From NCBI RefSeq assembly GCF_001423495.1, contig NZ_LMOG01000001.1, positions 308,630 through 372,629 of the forward strand: DNA of 64,000 nucleotides. The letters run 5' to 3'. The stretch is from Xanthomonas sp. Leaf131. GTDB taxonomy: Bacteria > Pseudomonadota > Gammaproteobacteria > Xanthomonadales > Xanthomonadaceae. How positions within the stretch are numbered: position 1 is the stretch's first letter; each line of letters opens with the position of its first letter. Under the pieces are notes generated by a model. That model had not been told where the DNA came from, made no database searches, and worked only from the letters and a program-made list of their open reading frames with translations. This document shows, one piece after another, positions 1 to 9,167 of the stretch. Made by a program: the position numbers and the translations under genes.

Positions 1-262
1 GCACCACGCCATCTGCGTGTTGTGTCGGTGCTTCGCCCATCGCTTCGGCCTTGGTGTGCGCAGCATTGAGGCTGCCGATGCCGCGCACAGAGCGCACGCC
101 GCAACTCAGCGATTGGTAGCGCGATCGACAGCTGGGTGCGGACAGCGCAGAAAAGCCGGCATGTACGCGCAGGACATATCGCAGCGAGCACCGAACGCGG
201 CTGCCTGGCGGTGCGTGCAGCCGTTTTGATCACCGCTCTCACGGGGCCAACCGTGCATCGGC
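1..262. other. gene-free left edge
   Basis: No reading frame here has a convincing protein or start signal. The stretch is GC-rich and leads into the ppx promoter. An upstream gene may end just outside the window. I see no tRNA, terminator or repeat in it. Confidence 0.5.
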
Positions 263-274
263 TACCATGCGGCC
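263..274 (+). promoter_or_regulatory. -10 box of a possibly leaderless ppx mRNA
   Basis: TACCAT lies at 263-268, followed by 6 nt and then the ATG at 275. No purine-rich Shine-Dalgarno is present. That spacing would put the transcription start on or next to the A of the ATG. No convincing -35 hexamer is visible, so the call rests on the position and on the same geometry at lpxH and the MFS gene. Confidence 0.4.
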
Positions 275-1801
275 ATGCCAATGCCCTCCCCCACGATACC
301 GCCCCTGCGCGACGGCGATTACCTTGCTGCCATCGACTTGGGCTCGAACAGTTTCCACATGGTCATTGCGCGCTACCTGATGGGTCAGCTGCGTGTCGTC
401 GATCGCCTGCGCGAGACCGTGCGCATGGCCGATGGCCTGGATGGCAAAGGTGGCATTTCCAATGAAGCACGCCAGCGCGCGCTCGAATGCCTGGCGCGCT
501 TTGGGCAGCGCATCCGAGAAGTGCCATCGTTGCGCGTGCGCGCGCTGGCCACCAACACGGTGCGTCAGCTGCGGTCTCCGCAAGCGTTTCTGATGCCGGC
601 CGAAACCGCGCTGGGGCATGCGATCGAAGTGGTCAGCGGTCGCGAGGAAGCGCGCCTGATCTATCTCGGCGTTGCGCATGCGCAGCCGCCCAAGCCCGAT
701 CAGCGCCGGCTGGTGATCGATATCGGCGGCGGCTCGACCGAGTTCATCATCGGCCGCGGTTTTCAGACCTTGGAACGCGAGAGCCTGCAGGCCGGCTGCA
801 TCGCCAGCACCCGGCGCTTTTTCCCCGGCGGCAAGCTGTCGAAGAAGAAATGGAAGGACGCGCTGACCGAGATCGGCGCCGAGTTCCAGCAGTTCGCCAA
901 TCAGTACAAGGCGCTGGGCTGGCATGAGGCGATCGGTTCGTCCGGCACGCACAAGGCCATTGGCGATATCTGTGCGGCAATGAAGCTCACCAAGGGCGCG
1001 ATCACCGCCGAGGCGCTGCCGGCGCTGCGCGATGAACTGCTCAAGGCCAAGCGCATCGAAGACATCCAGTTGCCCGGATTGGCTGCCGAGCGGCGCCCGA
1101 TTATTGCCGGCGGGATTCTGGTGCTTGAGGCCGCATTCCAGGCGCTGGGGCTGGAGAAGCTGATGGTCAGCAAGGCGGCGATGCGCGAAGGCATTCTGTA
1201 CGACATGCTCGGCCGCGGCGGCGAAAACGACCCGCGCGATAGCTCAGTGGCCTCGCTGGTGCAGCGTTACGGCATCGACGAAGTACAGGCCCAGCGCGTG
1301 GAAGCCACCGCCTGCCGCCTGTTCGATCAGGTCTGCGAATCCTGGCAACTGGATGGCGACGATGCGCAGGTGTTGCGCCGCGCCGCGCGTTTGCACGAGC
1401 TGGGCCTGATCATCGCGCACAGCCAATACCACGTGCATGGCAGCTACATCCTGGAGCACTCCGACATCGCCGGTTTCTCGCGGCAGGAGCAGCAGGTGCT
1501 GGCATCGCTGGTGCGCACGCATCGGCGCAATGTGCCCAAGACTGCGTTCGAGGCATTGCCCGATCGCCTGCTGTTGCCGACCCGGCGCAAGGCGGCGCTA
1601 TTGCGATTGGCAGTGCTGTTGCACCGCGCGCACGAGTCCGACCCGATTCCGACCCTGGAACTCACCGCCGATGACACCCGGCTGTCGTTAATCCTGTCGC
1701 AGAGCTGGATCGACTCACGCCCGCTGCTGCGCGCCGACCTGATCGGCGAAGTCGAAAGCATGGCCGGCCTGGGGATCGCGTTCAAACCGTTTGTGACCTG
1801 A
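275..1801 (+). CDS. ppx: exopolyphosphatase (Ppx/GppA family)
   Basis: Hydrolyses terminal phosphates from inorganic polyphosphate; relatives also act on pppGpp. The 508-residue length matches long Ppx proteins. The N-terminal phosphate-binding motif DLGSNSFH is at residues 21-28. A Glu in SGREEAR (about residue 125) is the likely catalytic base. The second ASKHA-type glycine motif DIGGGSTEF is at about 148-156. The C-terminal third carries an HD-type helical region (RLHELGLII, VHGSYILEHSD) usual for Ppx. An ATG two codons downstream is an alternative start, but the -10 geometry favours 275. A GppA role cannot be excluded from sequence alone. Confidence 0.93.
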   Translation: MPMPSPTIPPLRDGDYLAAIDLGSNSFHMVIARYLMGQLRVVDRLRETVRMADGLDGKGGISNEARQRALECLARFGQRIREVPSLRVRALATNTVRQLRSPQAFLMPAETALGHAIEVVSGREEARLIYLGVAHAQPPKPDQRRLVIDIGGGSTEFIIGRGFQTLERESLQAGCIASTRRFFPGGKLSKKKWKDALTEIGAEFQQFANQYKALGWHEAIGSSGTHKAIGDICAAMKLTKGAITAEALPALRDELLKAKRIEDIQLPGLAAERRPIIAGGILVLEAAFQALGLEKLMVSKAAMREGILYDMLGRGGENDPRDSSVASLVQRYGIDEVQAQRVEATACRLFDQVCESWQLDGDDAQVLRRAARLHELGLIIAHSQYHVHGSYILEHSDIAGFSRQEQQVLASLVRTHRRNVPKTAFEALPDRLLLPTRRKAALLRLAVLLHRAHESDPIPTLELTADDTRLSLILSQSWIDSRPLLRADLIGEVESMAGLGIAFKPFVT

Positions 1802-1803
1802 GG

Positions 1804-1946
1804 CCTGAGGCCTCAGGCGGGAATCGGGAATAGTCCACCACGGGGCTCTGAGAAGTTTCTGACTGGTGGCGATTGCGCTGAACGAATGCAGCACACTGCT
1901 TTTGCTATTCCCGATTCCCGATTCCCGATTCCCGATTCCCGATTCC
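1804..1946. repeat. heptamer repeat array with inverted arm behind ppx
   Basis: A 14-bp perfect palindrome (CCTGAGGCCTCAGG, 1804-1817) directly follows the ppx stop. The 15-mer at 1818-1832 is an exact reverse complement of 1906-1920. From 1907 the unit ATTCCCG is repeated five times in tandem plus a partial sixth copy (to 1946). The inverted arms enclose about 73 bp of unique sequence. The heptamer array lies in the 5' region of the glycosyltransferase gene, so copy-number change could alter its leader. Confidence 0.85.
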
Positions 1947-2024
1947 ACTGTCACCGCCACGACTTGTGCGCGCAACATCCATGCCATCGCCCTCGCGGAA
2001 GCTAGCGAAAACGGGAGAACGGGC

Positions 2025-3161
2025 ATGCGCTACGCGATCGTTACCGAAACCTATCCCCCCGAAGTCAATGGTGTGGCGCTGACCGTGCATGGCCTGGAAA
2101 CCGGCCTGCGCGCACGCGGACATCAGGTGGACGTGGTGCGCCCGCGTCAGAGCGGCGATACGGAACCGGCGACTGCATTGTTAGTGCGCGGCGCATCGCT
2201 GCCGCGCTATCCGGGGCTGAAATTCGGGCTGCCGGCAACGCAGCGCCTCATCCGCCATTGGCGAGCCACGCAACCGGATGCGATCTATGTGGCCACGGAA
2301 GGCCCCCTGGGCTGGTCGGCAATGCGCGCAGCGCGCCGGCTCGGCATCCCGGTCGCTACCGGCTTCCATACGCGTTTCGACGAATACCTGCCCGACTACG
2401 GCGCCGCCTGGCTGCAAGGCACTGCGTTGCGCTGGATGCGGCGCTTCCACAACCAGGCCGATGCCACCTTGGTGCCCACGCGCGAGCTGCAGCAGTTCCT
2501 GCGCGACGGCGGCTTCGAGCGCGTGCAATTGCTGGCACGCGCCGTGGACAACCAGCAGTTCGATCCGGCGCGACGCGATCACGCACTGCGTGCCGAATGG
2601 GGCATCGAAGGCGAAGGCTTCGCTGCGATCTATGTCGGGCGCATCGCCAACGAAAAGAATCTGCCGCTGGCGATTCATGCATTTCGCAAACTGCAGCAGA
2701 TTCGGCCGAAGGCCCGCTTTGTGTGGGTGGGCGATGGCCCCGCACGCGAAAAGATCGCGCACGACAATCCCGATTTCATTTTCTGCGGCATCCAGCGCGG
2801 CGATGCGCTGGCGCGCCACTTCGCCAGCGGCGATCTGTTTCTGTTTCCCAGCCGCAGCGAGACCTTCGGCAACGTGACCCTGGAGGCGATGGCCAGCGGT
2901 GTGGCCACGGTCGCTTTCGACTACGGCGCTGCACGCGAGTATCTGCGCACCGGCCACAGCGGCGCGGCGGTGGACACCGACGAGGCGTTTATCCAGGCCG
3001 CCGTCGCACTCACCGACGACGATGCGATGCGCCAGCGCATGGGGGCTGCCGCCGCGCAGGCGATGAAGAAATTGCGTCCGGACAATGTAGTGTCCGACTT
3101 CGAAGCCTTGTTGCTGGGAATGACGGCTGCACGGGGGCGTTATGTCGTCGACGCGGCTTGA
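2025..3161 (+). CDS. GT4 glycosyltransferase, probable GDP-mannose-dependent mannosyltransferase
   Basis: Cytoplasmic GT-B fold retaining glycosyltransferase (378 aa). The N-terminus has the acceptor-domain signature TETYPPEVNGVALTVH. The C-terminal donor domain has the EX7E-type motif in SRSETFGNVTLEAMASG. It resembles the MgtA/PimB-like group that mannosylates glycolipids, but donor and acceptor are inferred. The ATG at 2025 is chosen because the conserved N-terminus begins there and GGGAG lies just upstream; a longer in-frame extension to 1866 runs through the heptamer repeat and is not protein-like. Its 3' end overlaps the PAP2 gene by 20 nt, so the two are probably co-translated and may act on one lipid. 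Confidence 0.85.
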   Translation: MRYAIVTETYPPEVNGVALTVHGLETGLRARGHQVDVVRPRQSGDTEPATALLVRGASLPRYPGLKFGLPATQRLIRHWRATQPDAIYVATEGPLGWSAMRAARRLGIPVATGFHTRFDEYLPDYGAAWLQGTALRWMRRFHNQADATLVPTRELQQFLRDGGFERVQLLARAVDNQQFDPARRDHALRAEWGIEGEGFAAIYVGRIANEKNLPLAIHAFRKLQQIRPKARFVWVGDGPAREKIAHDNPDFIFCGIQRGDALARHFASGDLFLFPSRSETFGNVTLEAMASGVATVAFDYGAAREYLRTGHSGAAVDTDEAFIQAAVALTDDDAMRQRMGAAAAQAMKKLRPDNVVSDFEALLLGMTAARGRYVVDAA

Positions 3162-3684
3162 GGTGTTGCGCGGTCACGAAGCGCGCTGGTGCCGGCGCGC
3201 CAACCATTGGTGTCGGCGTCACCCGGTGCGGCGCGCGTTTGCCACCATCAGCCGGCTCGGCGATGGCGTGTTCTGGTACGGCTTGATGGGCTTGCTGGTG
3301 CTGCTAGACGGCATGGACGGTGTACGCGCATCTGCGCATATGGCCGCCACCGGTGTGCTAGCGCTGACCTTGTACAAGGCGCTCAAACGCTGGACGCGGC
3401 GCCCGCGCCCGTATGCCGCCGACGTGCGCATTCGCGCCTGGGTGGCGCCGCTGGACGAATTCAGCTTCCCCTCCGGCCACACCTTGCACGCGGTGTCCTT
3501 CAGCATCGTGGCGCTGGCCTACTACCCGTGGCTAGCGCCGCTGCTGGTGCCGTTTTCGGCCGGCGTGGCGCTGTCGCGTGTGGTACTGGGCCTGCACTAT
3601 CCCAGCGATGTGCTGGCGGCGACGGCGATCGGGGTGGTGTTGGCTAGTTTGTCGTTGTGGGGATTGCCGGTGTTGTTGGGGTAG
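3142..3684 (+). CDS. PAP2-family membrane phosphatase
   Basis: Integral membrane phosphatase of 180 aa. It shows all three PAP2 signature blocks: KRWTRRPRP, PSGH in SFPSGHTLH, and SRVVLGLHYPSD with the catalytic His. Hydrophobic segments flank these blocks. Substrates in the family are lipid phosphates, including phosphatidate and undecaprenyl pyrophosphate. The tight overlap with the upstream glycosyltransferase suggests lipid-linked sugar or glycolipid metabolism, which is inference. Confidence 0.88.
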   Translation: MSSTRLEVLRGHEARWCRRANHWCRRHPVRRAFATISRLGDGVFWYGLMGLLVLLDGMDGVRASAHMAATGVLALTLYKALKRWTRRPRPYAADVRIRAWVAPLDEFSFPSGHTLHAVSFSIVALAYYPWLAPLLVPFSAGVALSRVVLGLHYPSDVLAATAIGVVLASLSLWGLPVLLG

Positions 3685-3756
3685 GGAGAGGGAGACCCAC
3701 AGCGCAGATTCTTTGAGCAGCGCGGAGTCTGTGATTCGCAAGCGATCACGCTATTC

Positions 3757-3949
3757 CCTTCTCCCCTCGGGAGAAGGTGCCCCGCAGGGGCGGATGAGGG
3801 TACGTGCGAAGCCTCGTGTACTCGCCCTAGAAGATCTCTCGCGAAGGTTGATAAAAAGCCAACACGCAGCAATTGCAACTTCAGCGTGTGGCTTCGCCCG
3901 TACCCTCACCCCTACCCTCACCCCTACCCCTCTCTCGCAGGGAGAGGGG
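3757..3949. repeat. dispersed palindromic intergenic element, copy 1
   Basis: Built from several strong hairpins: 9-bp arms around CTC at 3757-3777, a GCCCC/GGGGC hairpin at 3779-3791, and CCCCTCTC/GAGAGGGG arms at 3927-3949. A direct repeat of ACCCTCACCCCT lies at about 3902-3925. A second copy with the same building blocks in opposite orientation is at 18857-19104. It fills the PAP2-lpxH gap and holds no gene. Confidence 0.7.
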
Positions 3950-4020
3950 ATTTCGCAGCGTGCTTGTCCTGCTCACGCTGCCCACCCCAGCGTCCCGGTT
4001 CCCGTCCCGCGCTGCCGCCG

Positions 4021-4032
4021 TACAATGGCGCA
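4021..4032 (+). promoter_or_regulatory. -10 box of a probably leaderless lpxH mRNA
   Basis: TACAAT at 4021-4026 is followed by exactly 6 nt and the lpxH ATG. The 12 nt before the ATG contain no Shine-Dalgarno. A start of transcription at the ATG is the simplest reading. The -35 region is weak. Confidence 0.5.
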
Positions 4033-4776
4033 ATGACGACCCTGTTCATTTCCGATCTGCATCTGGATCCGGCCCGGCCGGCGATTACCGAGTTGTTTCT
4101 GGACTTCCTGCGCACGCAGGTGCCCGGCAGCGACGCGCTCTACATCCTCGGCGATCTGTTCGAAGCCTGGATCGGCGATGACACACCTTCAACCGCCGCA
4201 GACGCGGTGGCCATTGCGCTGCACGCCGTGGCCGATGGCGGCGTGCCGGTGTTCTTCATGGCGGGCAATCGCGATTTTCTGGTTGGCCAGACCTATGCGC
4301 AGCGGGCCGGTTTCCGCATCCTGCCCGATCCCACCGTCATCGACCTGTACGGGCATCCGACGCTGCTGATGCACGGCGATTTGCTGTGCACCGACGACAC
4401 CGCGTATCAGGCGTTCCGCACGCAGACGCGCGACCCGGCGTTTCAGGCGCAATTTCTGGCGCAGCCACTGGCCGCACGGGTGGCGTTCGCGCAGCAGGCG
4501 CGCAGCGCAAGCCAGGCGCGTCAATCGGAACTCAAGCAGGGCGATCAATCGCGTTTCGAAACCGTCACCGACGTCGCACCGGCCGAAGTGGAAGCGACCT
4601 TCGTGCGTTACGGGGTGGATCGGCTGATCCATGGCCATACCCATCGCCCCCATGTGCATACGCTGCAGGCCGGCGGCCACACCTGCACGCGCATCGTGCT
4701 GGGCGACTGGTACGAGCAGGGCTCGGTGTTGCGTGTGGACGCCGACCGCATCGCGCTGGAGCAGTTGGCGCTTTAG
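4033..4776 (+). CDS. lpxH: UDP-2,3-diacylglucosamine diphosphatase
   Basis: Membrane-associated lipid A biosynthesis enzyme that cleaves UDP-2,3-diacylglucosamine to lipid X and UMP. The 247-aa protein carries the calcineurin-type metal motifs in order: SDLHLD (D8, H10), LGDLFEAW (D41), GNRDF, LMHGDLL and HGHTHRP. Length is normal for LpxH. The conserved N-terminus starts exactly at this ATG; the in-frame extension upstream lies in the palindromic repeat and is rejected. Confidence 0.95.
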   Translation: MTTLFISDLHLDPARPAITELFLDFLRTQVPGSDALYILGDLFEAWIGDDTPSTAADAVAIALHAVADGGVPVFFMAGNRDFLVGQTYAQRAGFRILPDPTVIDLYGHPTLLMHGDLLCTDDTAYQAFRTQTRDPAFQAQFLAQPLAARVAFAQQARSASQARQSELKQGDQSRFETVTDVAPAEVEATFVRYGVDRLIHGHTHRPHVHTLQAGGHTCTRIVLGDWYEQGSVLRVDADRIALEQLAL

Positions 4777-4807
4777 CGTGGCTGAGAGAACCTAGCGAGC
4801 ACAGGCA

Positions 4808-5227
4808 TCACTGCACGCTACGCGCATGCTCGGCGTAATCGACGAAATCGGCGTTGACCACGTCGTACCAGAGCACCGTGCCATCGGCCTGCACGCGGAA
4901 GCGATCACGTACCGGGCTGGTCTGCGGGTCGCCGGGGCAGCCGTTGCCGTGGCGCTCGTGCACTGCGAACTCGAAAGCATCCGAGGTGGGCGCATCGTCC
5001 TGTTCGGACAGAATGCTGATGCAGCTGTCCGGATAAAACTGATCGCTCTGCAAGCGGGCTTCGAGCACATGCAGCGCGCGTGCTTTGGCGTCGTTGCCGG
5101 TGGGCGTTGCCGTCACCGCAGCAGCGGGCTTGGGTTGCGAAGGAGCGGGCTCGGCGGGCTGCTGTTTGCAGCCGGCAACCGCCAGTGCGGCCAGGCACAG
5201 CGCCGCATAACGCAGGGACTTGGACAT
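4808..5227 (-). CDS. small lipoprotein of unknown function
   Basis: A 139-aa predicted lipoprotein. After a short basic N-terminus there is a hydrophobic signal ending in the lipobox VAGC, with the acylated Cys at residue 20. An Ala/Pro/Lys-rich linker follows, then a compact domain with two further Cys residues (DSCISI and GNGCPGD) that could form a disulfide. I recognise no family. A codon six positions upstream is also an ATG, but the signal peptide fits the start used here. It converges on lpxH with a 31-nt gap. Confidence 0.7.
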   Translation of the reverse strand: MSKSLRYAALCLAALAVAGCKQQPAEPAPSQPKPAAAVTATPTGNDAKARALHVLEARLQSDQFYPDSCISILSEQDDAPTSDAFEFAVHERHGNGCPGDPQTSPVRDRFRVQADGTVLWYDVVNADFVDYAEHARSVQ

Positions 5228-5314
5228 GAGTGCTCCGCTCCACAAGACGAAGTCGGCAGGTACCGACGGTGCGCCTAGTCTGCGCGATCACTGCGCGTGG
5301 GTGTAGCGGCAAAA

Positions 5315-5337
5315 GCCCGGCACTTCCAGTGCCGGGC
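5315..5337 (-). terminator. Rho-independent terminator of the metalloprotease gene
   Basis: A perfect 10-bp stem (arms 5315-5324 and 5328-5337, loop of 3) is followed on the minus strand by TTTT. It lies 26 nt behind the protease stop codon. Confidence 0.75.
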
Positions 5338-5363
5338 CGACAGCCAAACGCTCGACGTCAACC

Positions 5364-6617
5364 TCAGCGGAAGCCGGCAATCGTGGCCTTGGTGTTGACC
5401 AGCACGCGCTGATTGTCGGCGGTGCTGGCATTGCCCATCGGGATGCCGTTGTAGCTGATGTTGGGATTGGACCAGTAGTTCAAACGCGGGCAACTGCTGG
5501 TGCAGTCGTAAGCCATGATGGTGCGCCAGCTGTTGCCGTAGCGATAGCCATGGCCGTAGGCATACGGCGAGGTGCTCGGGTCGTTGGTGGAATCATGACG
5601 GGCGCTCTGCAGATGCCCGATTTCATGCGCGAAGCTGTAGTAGCCGGTCGCGCAATCCCAGTACACCGACGCGAACGCGCTCGCTGCCGTGGAGCCGATG
5701 CCAGACGCCAGGCCGCAGTAGCTGCTGTTGTTCAACACGATCACGCCCACATCGGCGGTATAGGTGTTGCGGCTGGTGTGGATGCTGTCCATGTAACCGT
5801 CGTTGGTGACGCGGAAGCGCTGCAGGTCGGTGGTAAAGTTGCCGGTCTCGCTGTAGCTGGTGGTCTCGTAACGCGCCAGCTGCAAGGTGATGCCGACGTT
5901 GCTGTTGATGTACCCCTGGTTGGCCTCGGACACTGCCAGCTGCACCAGCGCTTGCATGTTGCCGCCGTAGGCGGTCACCGCCTGATTGGTGGCGACCACC
6001 AGCACGCGGATGGTGGCCGGGCTGCCGGACGATGCGGCGGCAGCGGTGACGCGGCCGTCGCCGGGCATGTCGAATTTGGGCAGCAGGCTGTATTCGGCCG
6101 GGTGCTCCTGCGGCATGCGCTGCTCGTCCACCTGCACCAGCACGTGGCGTCCATCGGCTAGCGGACGCAGGCGATAGAGTTTGCCGGCATAGCGAATGGT
6201 GCCCGTCACGGTCTCGCCGCTACGGACCAAGATCGCGGAGTTCAGCGGATCCACGCCAGACAGCGTGCGCGCACGCGTACCCGCGCGCGGGCCGAGGTTG
6301 CCGTACCACACGCTATCGCCGCCTTCCAAGGCATCGACCTTGGCCTGGGTGGCGGTGATGGTCTGGCCATCCAGCTGCAGTTCCAGCAGTTTTTCGGATG
6401 GTGTGACTGCGCCGACATCGAGCTGGACCACTTGCGCGGTGGCTGTGGACGGTGAGCTCAACAGGCGTTGCAGCGAGGGTTCGGTGGTGGCAGTGGTGGC
6501 AGCACTACGGCTCAGCGCAGGACCGGATTGATACAGCGGCTTGCCCGCAGCGGCGGCCGAACCGGCCAGACACATGGCAATCAGACCCACCGTGGTGCAC
6601 ATCGACTTCGACTTCAT
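5364..6617 (-). CDS. secreted zinc metalloprotease, reprolysin-like (M12/M72)
   Basis: A 417-aa exported protease. A classic signal peptide ends near AGSAAAA (about residue 23). A propeptide-like region of roughly 170 residues precedes a catalytic domain. The zinc site reads HEIGHLQSARHD, and a Met-turn is seen in TIMAYDC. The eighth position of the usual HExxHxxGxxHD is Ser rather than Gly. Peptidyl-Asp metallopeptidases (M72) are the closest group I can name. The start at 6617 is set by AAGGAG 8 nt upstream and by the signal peptide; the in-frame region further upstream is not protein-like. Confidence 0.85.
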   Translation of the reverse strand: MKSKSMCTTVGLIAMCLAGSAAAAGKPLYQSGPALSRSAATTATTEPSLQRLLSSPSTATAQVVQLDVGAVTPSEKLLELQLDGQTITATQAKVDALEGGDSVWYGNLGPRAGTRARTLSGVDPLNSAILVRSGETVTGTIRYAGKLYRLRPLADGRHVLVQVDEQRMPQEHPAEYSLLPKFDMPGDGRVTAAAASSGSPATIRVLVVATNQAVTAYGGNMQALVQLAVSEANQGYINSNVGITLQLARYETTSYSETGNFTTDLQRFRVTNDGYMDSIHTSRNTYTADVGVIVLNNSSYCGLASGIGSTAASAFASVYWDCATGYYSFAHEIGHLQSARHDSTNDPSTSPYAYGHGYRYGNSWRTIMAYDCTSSCPRLNYWSNPNISYNGIPMGNASTADNQRVLVNTKATIAGFR

Positions 6618-6805
6618 CGTCTCTCTCTCCTTAGACATGGAAGTAACGGATGTGAAACACCGGGCCCCTGCCCCCGGGACGCCATTAAGGCCGGAGTGAA
6701 GGTACACATTGCAAGTTGTTACAAAAGAAAATTACAGTTTTGTGATGTTGGCCGTGAATGGATACGATTCCGGCCGCTACGCAGCGCGAACCACCGCACA
6801 TTCTC

Positions 6806-7612
6806 TTAGCCAGCCTGCTCTACCAGGCTGGCCAATTCATCCTCGTCGAAACCGGCGAGCAGCCGCGCTTCGATATTGAACGGCCCATGCAGATAGCCGC
6901 CGGCGTATTCGCGCAGCAGCGCCTTGAAACGCGCGCGCGGCTCGATGCCGGCCTGCTCGCAATACCAGCGGTACCAGCGCGAGCCGGCCGCCACATGTGC
7001 CACTTCTTCGCGCAGGATGGTGTCCAGCACCTGCGCAGTGGCGATGTCGCCGAGCGAGCGCAGTTTGACGATCATCGCCGGGGTCACGTCCAGACCACGC
7101 GCTTCCAGCACGCGCGGTACCAGGGCCATGCGGGCGAGGCCGTCATGCGCGGTTTTCTCGCACATTTCCCACAGGCCGTTGTGCGCGGCGAAGTCGCCGT
7201 AGTCGTGGTCATGTGCCTGCAAGCGTGCACGCAGCAGCATGAAGTGGCGCGATTCATCGTTGGCCACGCCAACCCAATCGGCATAGAACGCCTCAGGCAA
7301 ACCACGGAAGCGGTACACCGCATCCCAGGCCAGATCGATGGCGTTGAGTTCGATATGCGCGATGGCATGGATGAAAGCGGCGCGCCCTTCCTGCGTGCCC
7401 AATCCACGCCGCGGCACCTCGCGCGGAAGCACCAGCACCGGCCGTGCAGGCCGGCCGGGCATGCGGATCGGCTCCGGAGGCGCGGCCTGCGGCGATGGCA
7501 ACGCCAGCGTGCCGGCGCGGAACGCGGCCGCATACCGCTGGGTCAGCGCGACCTTCTCCAGCGGATCGGCCGCTTGCAGGCAGGCATGTGCGGCCTGCAA
7601 GAGATCCATCAT
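6806..7612 (-). CDS. DUF455 ferritin-like protein
   Basis: About 268 aa, helical. It carries the carboxylate/His motifs of a ferritin-like diiron fold: HIELNAIDLAWDA, NDESRHF and REEVAHV. This pattern is typical of DUF455. The biochemical role is not established; a diiron oxidase or hydroxylase activity is an inference from the metal ligands. Three consecutive start codons (GTG, ATG, ATG) occur at the 5' end; the ATG at 7612 sits 10 nt after GGAG. It follows purF on the same strand with a gap of about 58 nt. Confidence 0.8.
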   Translation of the reverse strand: MMDLLQAAHACLQAADPLEKVALTQRYAAAFRAGTLALPSPQAAPPEPIRMPGRPARPVLVLPREVPRRGLGTQEGRAAFIHAIAHIELNAIDLAWDAVYRFRGLPEAFYADWVGVANDESRHFMLLRARLQAHDHDYGDFAAHNGLWEMCEKTAHDGLARMALVPRVLEARGLDVTPAMIVKLRSLGDIATAQVLDTILREEVAHVAAGSRWYRWYCEQAGIEPRARFKALLREYAGGYLHGPFNIEARLLAGFDEDELASLVEQAG

Positions 7613-7670
7613 CACGTCATCGCTCCGTCGTTCGCGGGCAGCGCAACTTCACAACGCTGCCGCGCCACCA

Positions 7671-9137
7671 TCACGCGCGACGTTTGCGCTTGGCTTCGTC
7701 CGACCGCAGTTGCTGGATGCGCTGGAAATAACCCGGCTCGATGCCGGTGATGTACTCGCCGTTGAAGCACGAGGAATCGAACTGCTTGATATCCGGGTTG
7801 CCCTCGCGCACTGCCACTTCCAGGTCTTCCAGATCCTGATAGATCAGCCAGTCGCAGCCGAGAAATTCCTGGATCTCGTGCTCGCTGCGGCCGTGCGCGA
7901 TGAGTTCTTCGGCCGCCGGCATGTCGATGCCGTAGATGTTGGGATACCGCACCGGCGGCGCGGCTGAGGCCAGATACACCTTGCGCGCACCGGCATCACG
8001 CGCCATCTGCACGATCTGCCGGCTGGTGGTGCCGCGCACGATCGAATCGTCGACCAGCAGCACCACGCGGTTGCGGAATTCCAGATGGATCGGATTGAGC
8101 TTGCGACGCACCGATTTCTGCCGCTCGCCCTGCCCTGGCATGATGAAAGTGCGACCCACATAGCGATTCTTGACGAAGCCTTCGCGGTACTTCACCCCGA
8201 GCACGTTGGACATCTCCAGCGCCACATCGCGCGAGGTGTCCGGGATCGGAATGATGGTGTCGATATCGTGATCCGGGCGCAGGCGCAGGATCTTCTCGCC
8301 CAGCTTCAAGCCCATGCGCATGCGCGCCTTGTGCACCGAGATGTTGTCGATCATCGAATCGGGACGCGCGAAATACACGTACTCGAAGATGCACGGCGCA
8401 TGGTCGGTGGGCGCGGCGCAGATCTCAGAAAACAGCTCGCCGCGCGCGGTGATCACCAGCGCTTCGCCGGGGCGCACATCGCGCACGCGCTGATAGCCGA
8501 GGATGTCCAACGCCGCCGATTCGGAGGACACGATGTATTCGGTGCCTTCGGCGTGATCGCGCTTGCCCAGTACCAGCGGACGAATGCCGTGCGGGTCGCG
8601 GAACGCCACCAGGCCCAGGCCCAGCACCACGCTGACCACCGCGTAGCCGCCCTTGCAGCGGCGGTGCACGCCGGCCACCGCGCGGATCGCCGCCTCGGGG
8701 GTGAGCATGCGCTGCGCGTCCAGCTCGTAGGCGAACACGTTCAGCAGCACTTCGCTGTCCGAATCGGTATTGATGTTGCGGCGGTCGGCCTCGAACACCT
8801 GCTGGCGCAAGGCCTCGGTGTTGATCAGGTTGCCGTTGTGCGCCAGCGCGATGCCGTAGGGCGAGTTGACGTAAAACGGCTGCGCCTCGTCCATGCCTTC
8901 CGAGCCGGCGGTCGGGTAGCGGCAATGCGCGATGCCGACGCGGCCTTCCAGCACCGCCATCTTCTTTTCGTCGAAGACATCGCGCACCAGGCCGTTGGCC
9001 TTTTGCACACGCAGACGCGTGCCATCGGCGGTGGCGATGCCTGCGGCGTCCTGCCCACGATGCTGCAGGACGGTCAGGCCGTCATAAAGCTGCCCGGCGA
9101 CGTTTTGGTTGCCGACAATACCGACGATGCCACACAT
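7671..9137 (-). CDS. purF: amidophosphoribosyltransferase
   Basis: First committed step of purine synthesis: transfers glutamine-derived ammonia to PRPP. Cys2 of the N-terminal MCGIVGIVG is the glutaminase nucleophile after Met removal. The PRPP loop [13 protein letters not shown] is at about residue 365. The 488-aa length is typical. It is the third conserved partner in folC-dedD-cvpA-purF, an order shared with Escherichia coli. Thirty nt separate it from cvpA. Confidence 0.97.
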   Translation of the reverse strand: MCGIVGIVGNQNVAGQLYDGLTVLQHRGQDAAGIATADGTRLRVQKANGLVRDVFDEKKMAVLEGRVGIAHCRYPTAGSEGMDEAQPFYVNSPYGIALAHNGNLINTEALRQQVFEADRRNINTDSDSEVLLNVFAYELDAQRMLTPEAAIRAVAGVHRRCKGGYAVVSVVLGLGLVAFRDPHGIRPLVLGKRDHAEGTEYIVSSESAALDILGYQRVRDVRPGEALVITARGELFSEICAAPTDHAPCIFEYVYFARPDSMIDNISVHKARMRMGLKLGEKILRLRPDHDIDTIIPIPDTSRDVALEMSNVLGVKYREGFVKNRYVGRTFIMPGQGERQKSVRRKLNPIHLEFRNRVVLLVDDSIVRGTTSRQIVQMARDAGARKVYLASAAPPVRYPNIYGIDMPAAEELIAHGRSEHEIQEFLGCDWLIYQDLEDLEVAVREGNPDIKQFDSSCFNGEYITGIEPGYFQRIQQLRSDEAKRKRRA

Positions 9138-9167
9138 GGTGCGCGTTCTCCGCTGCGGCTTGCGCCG

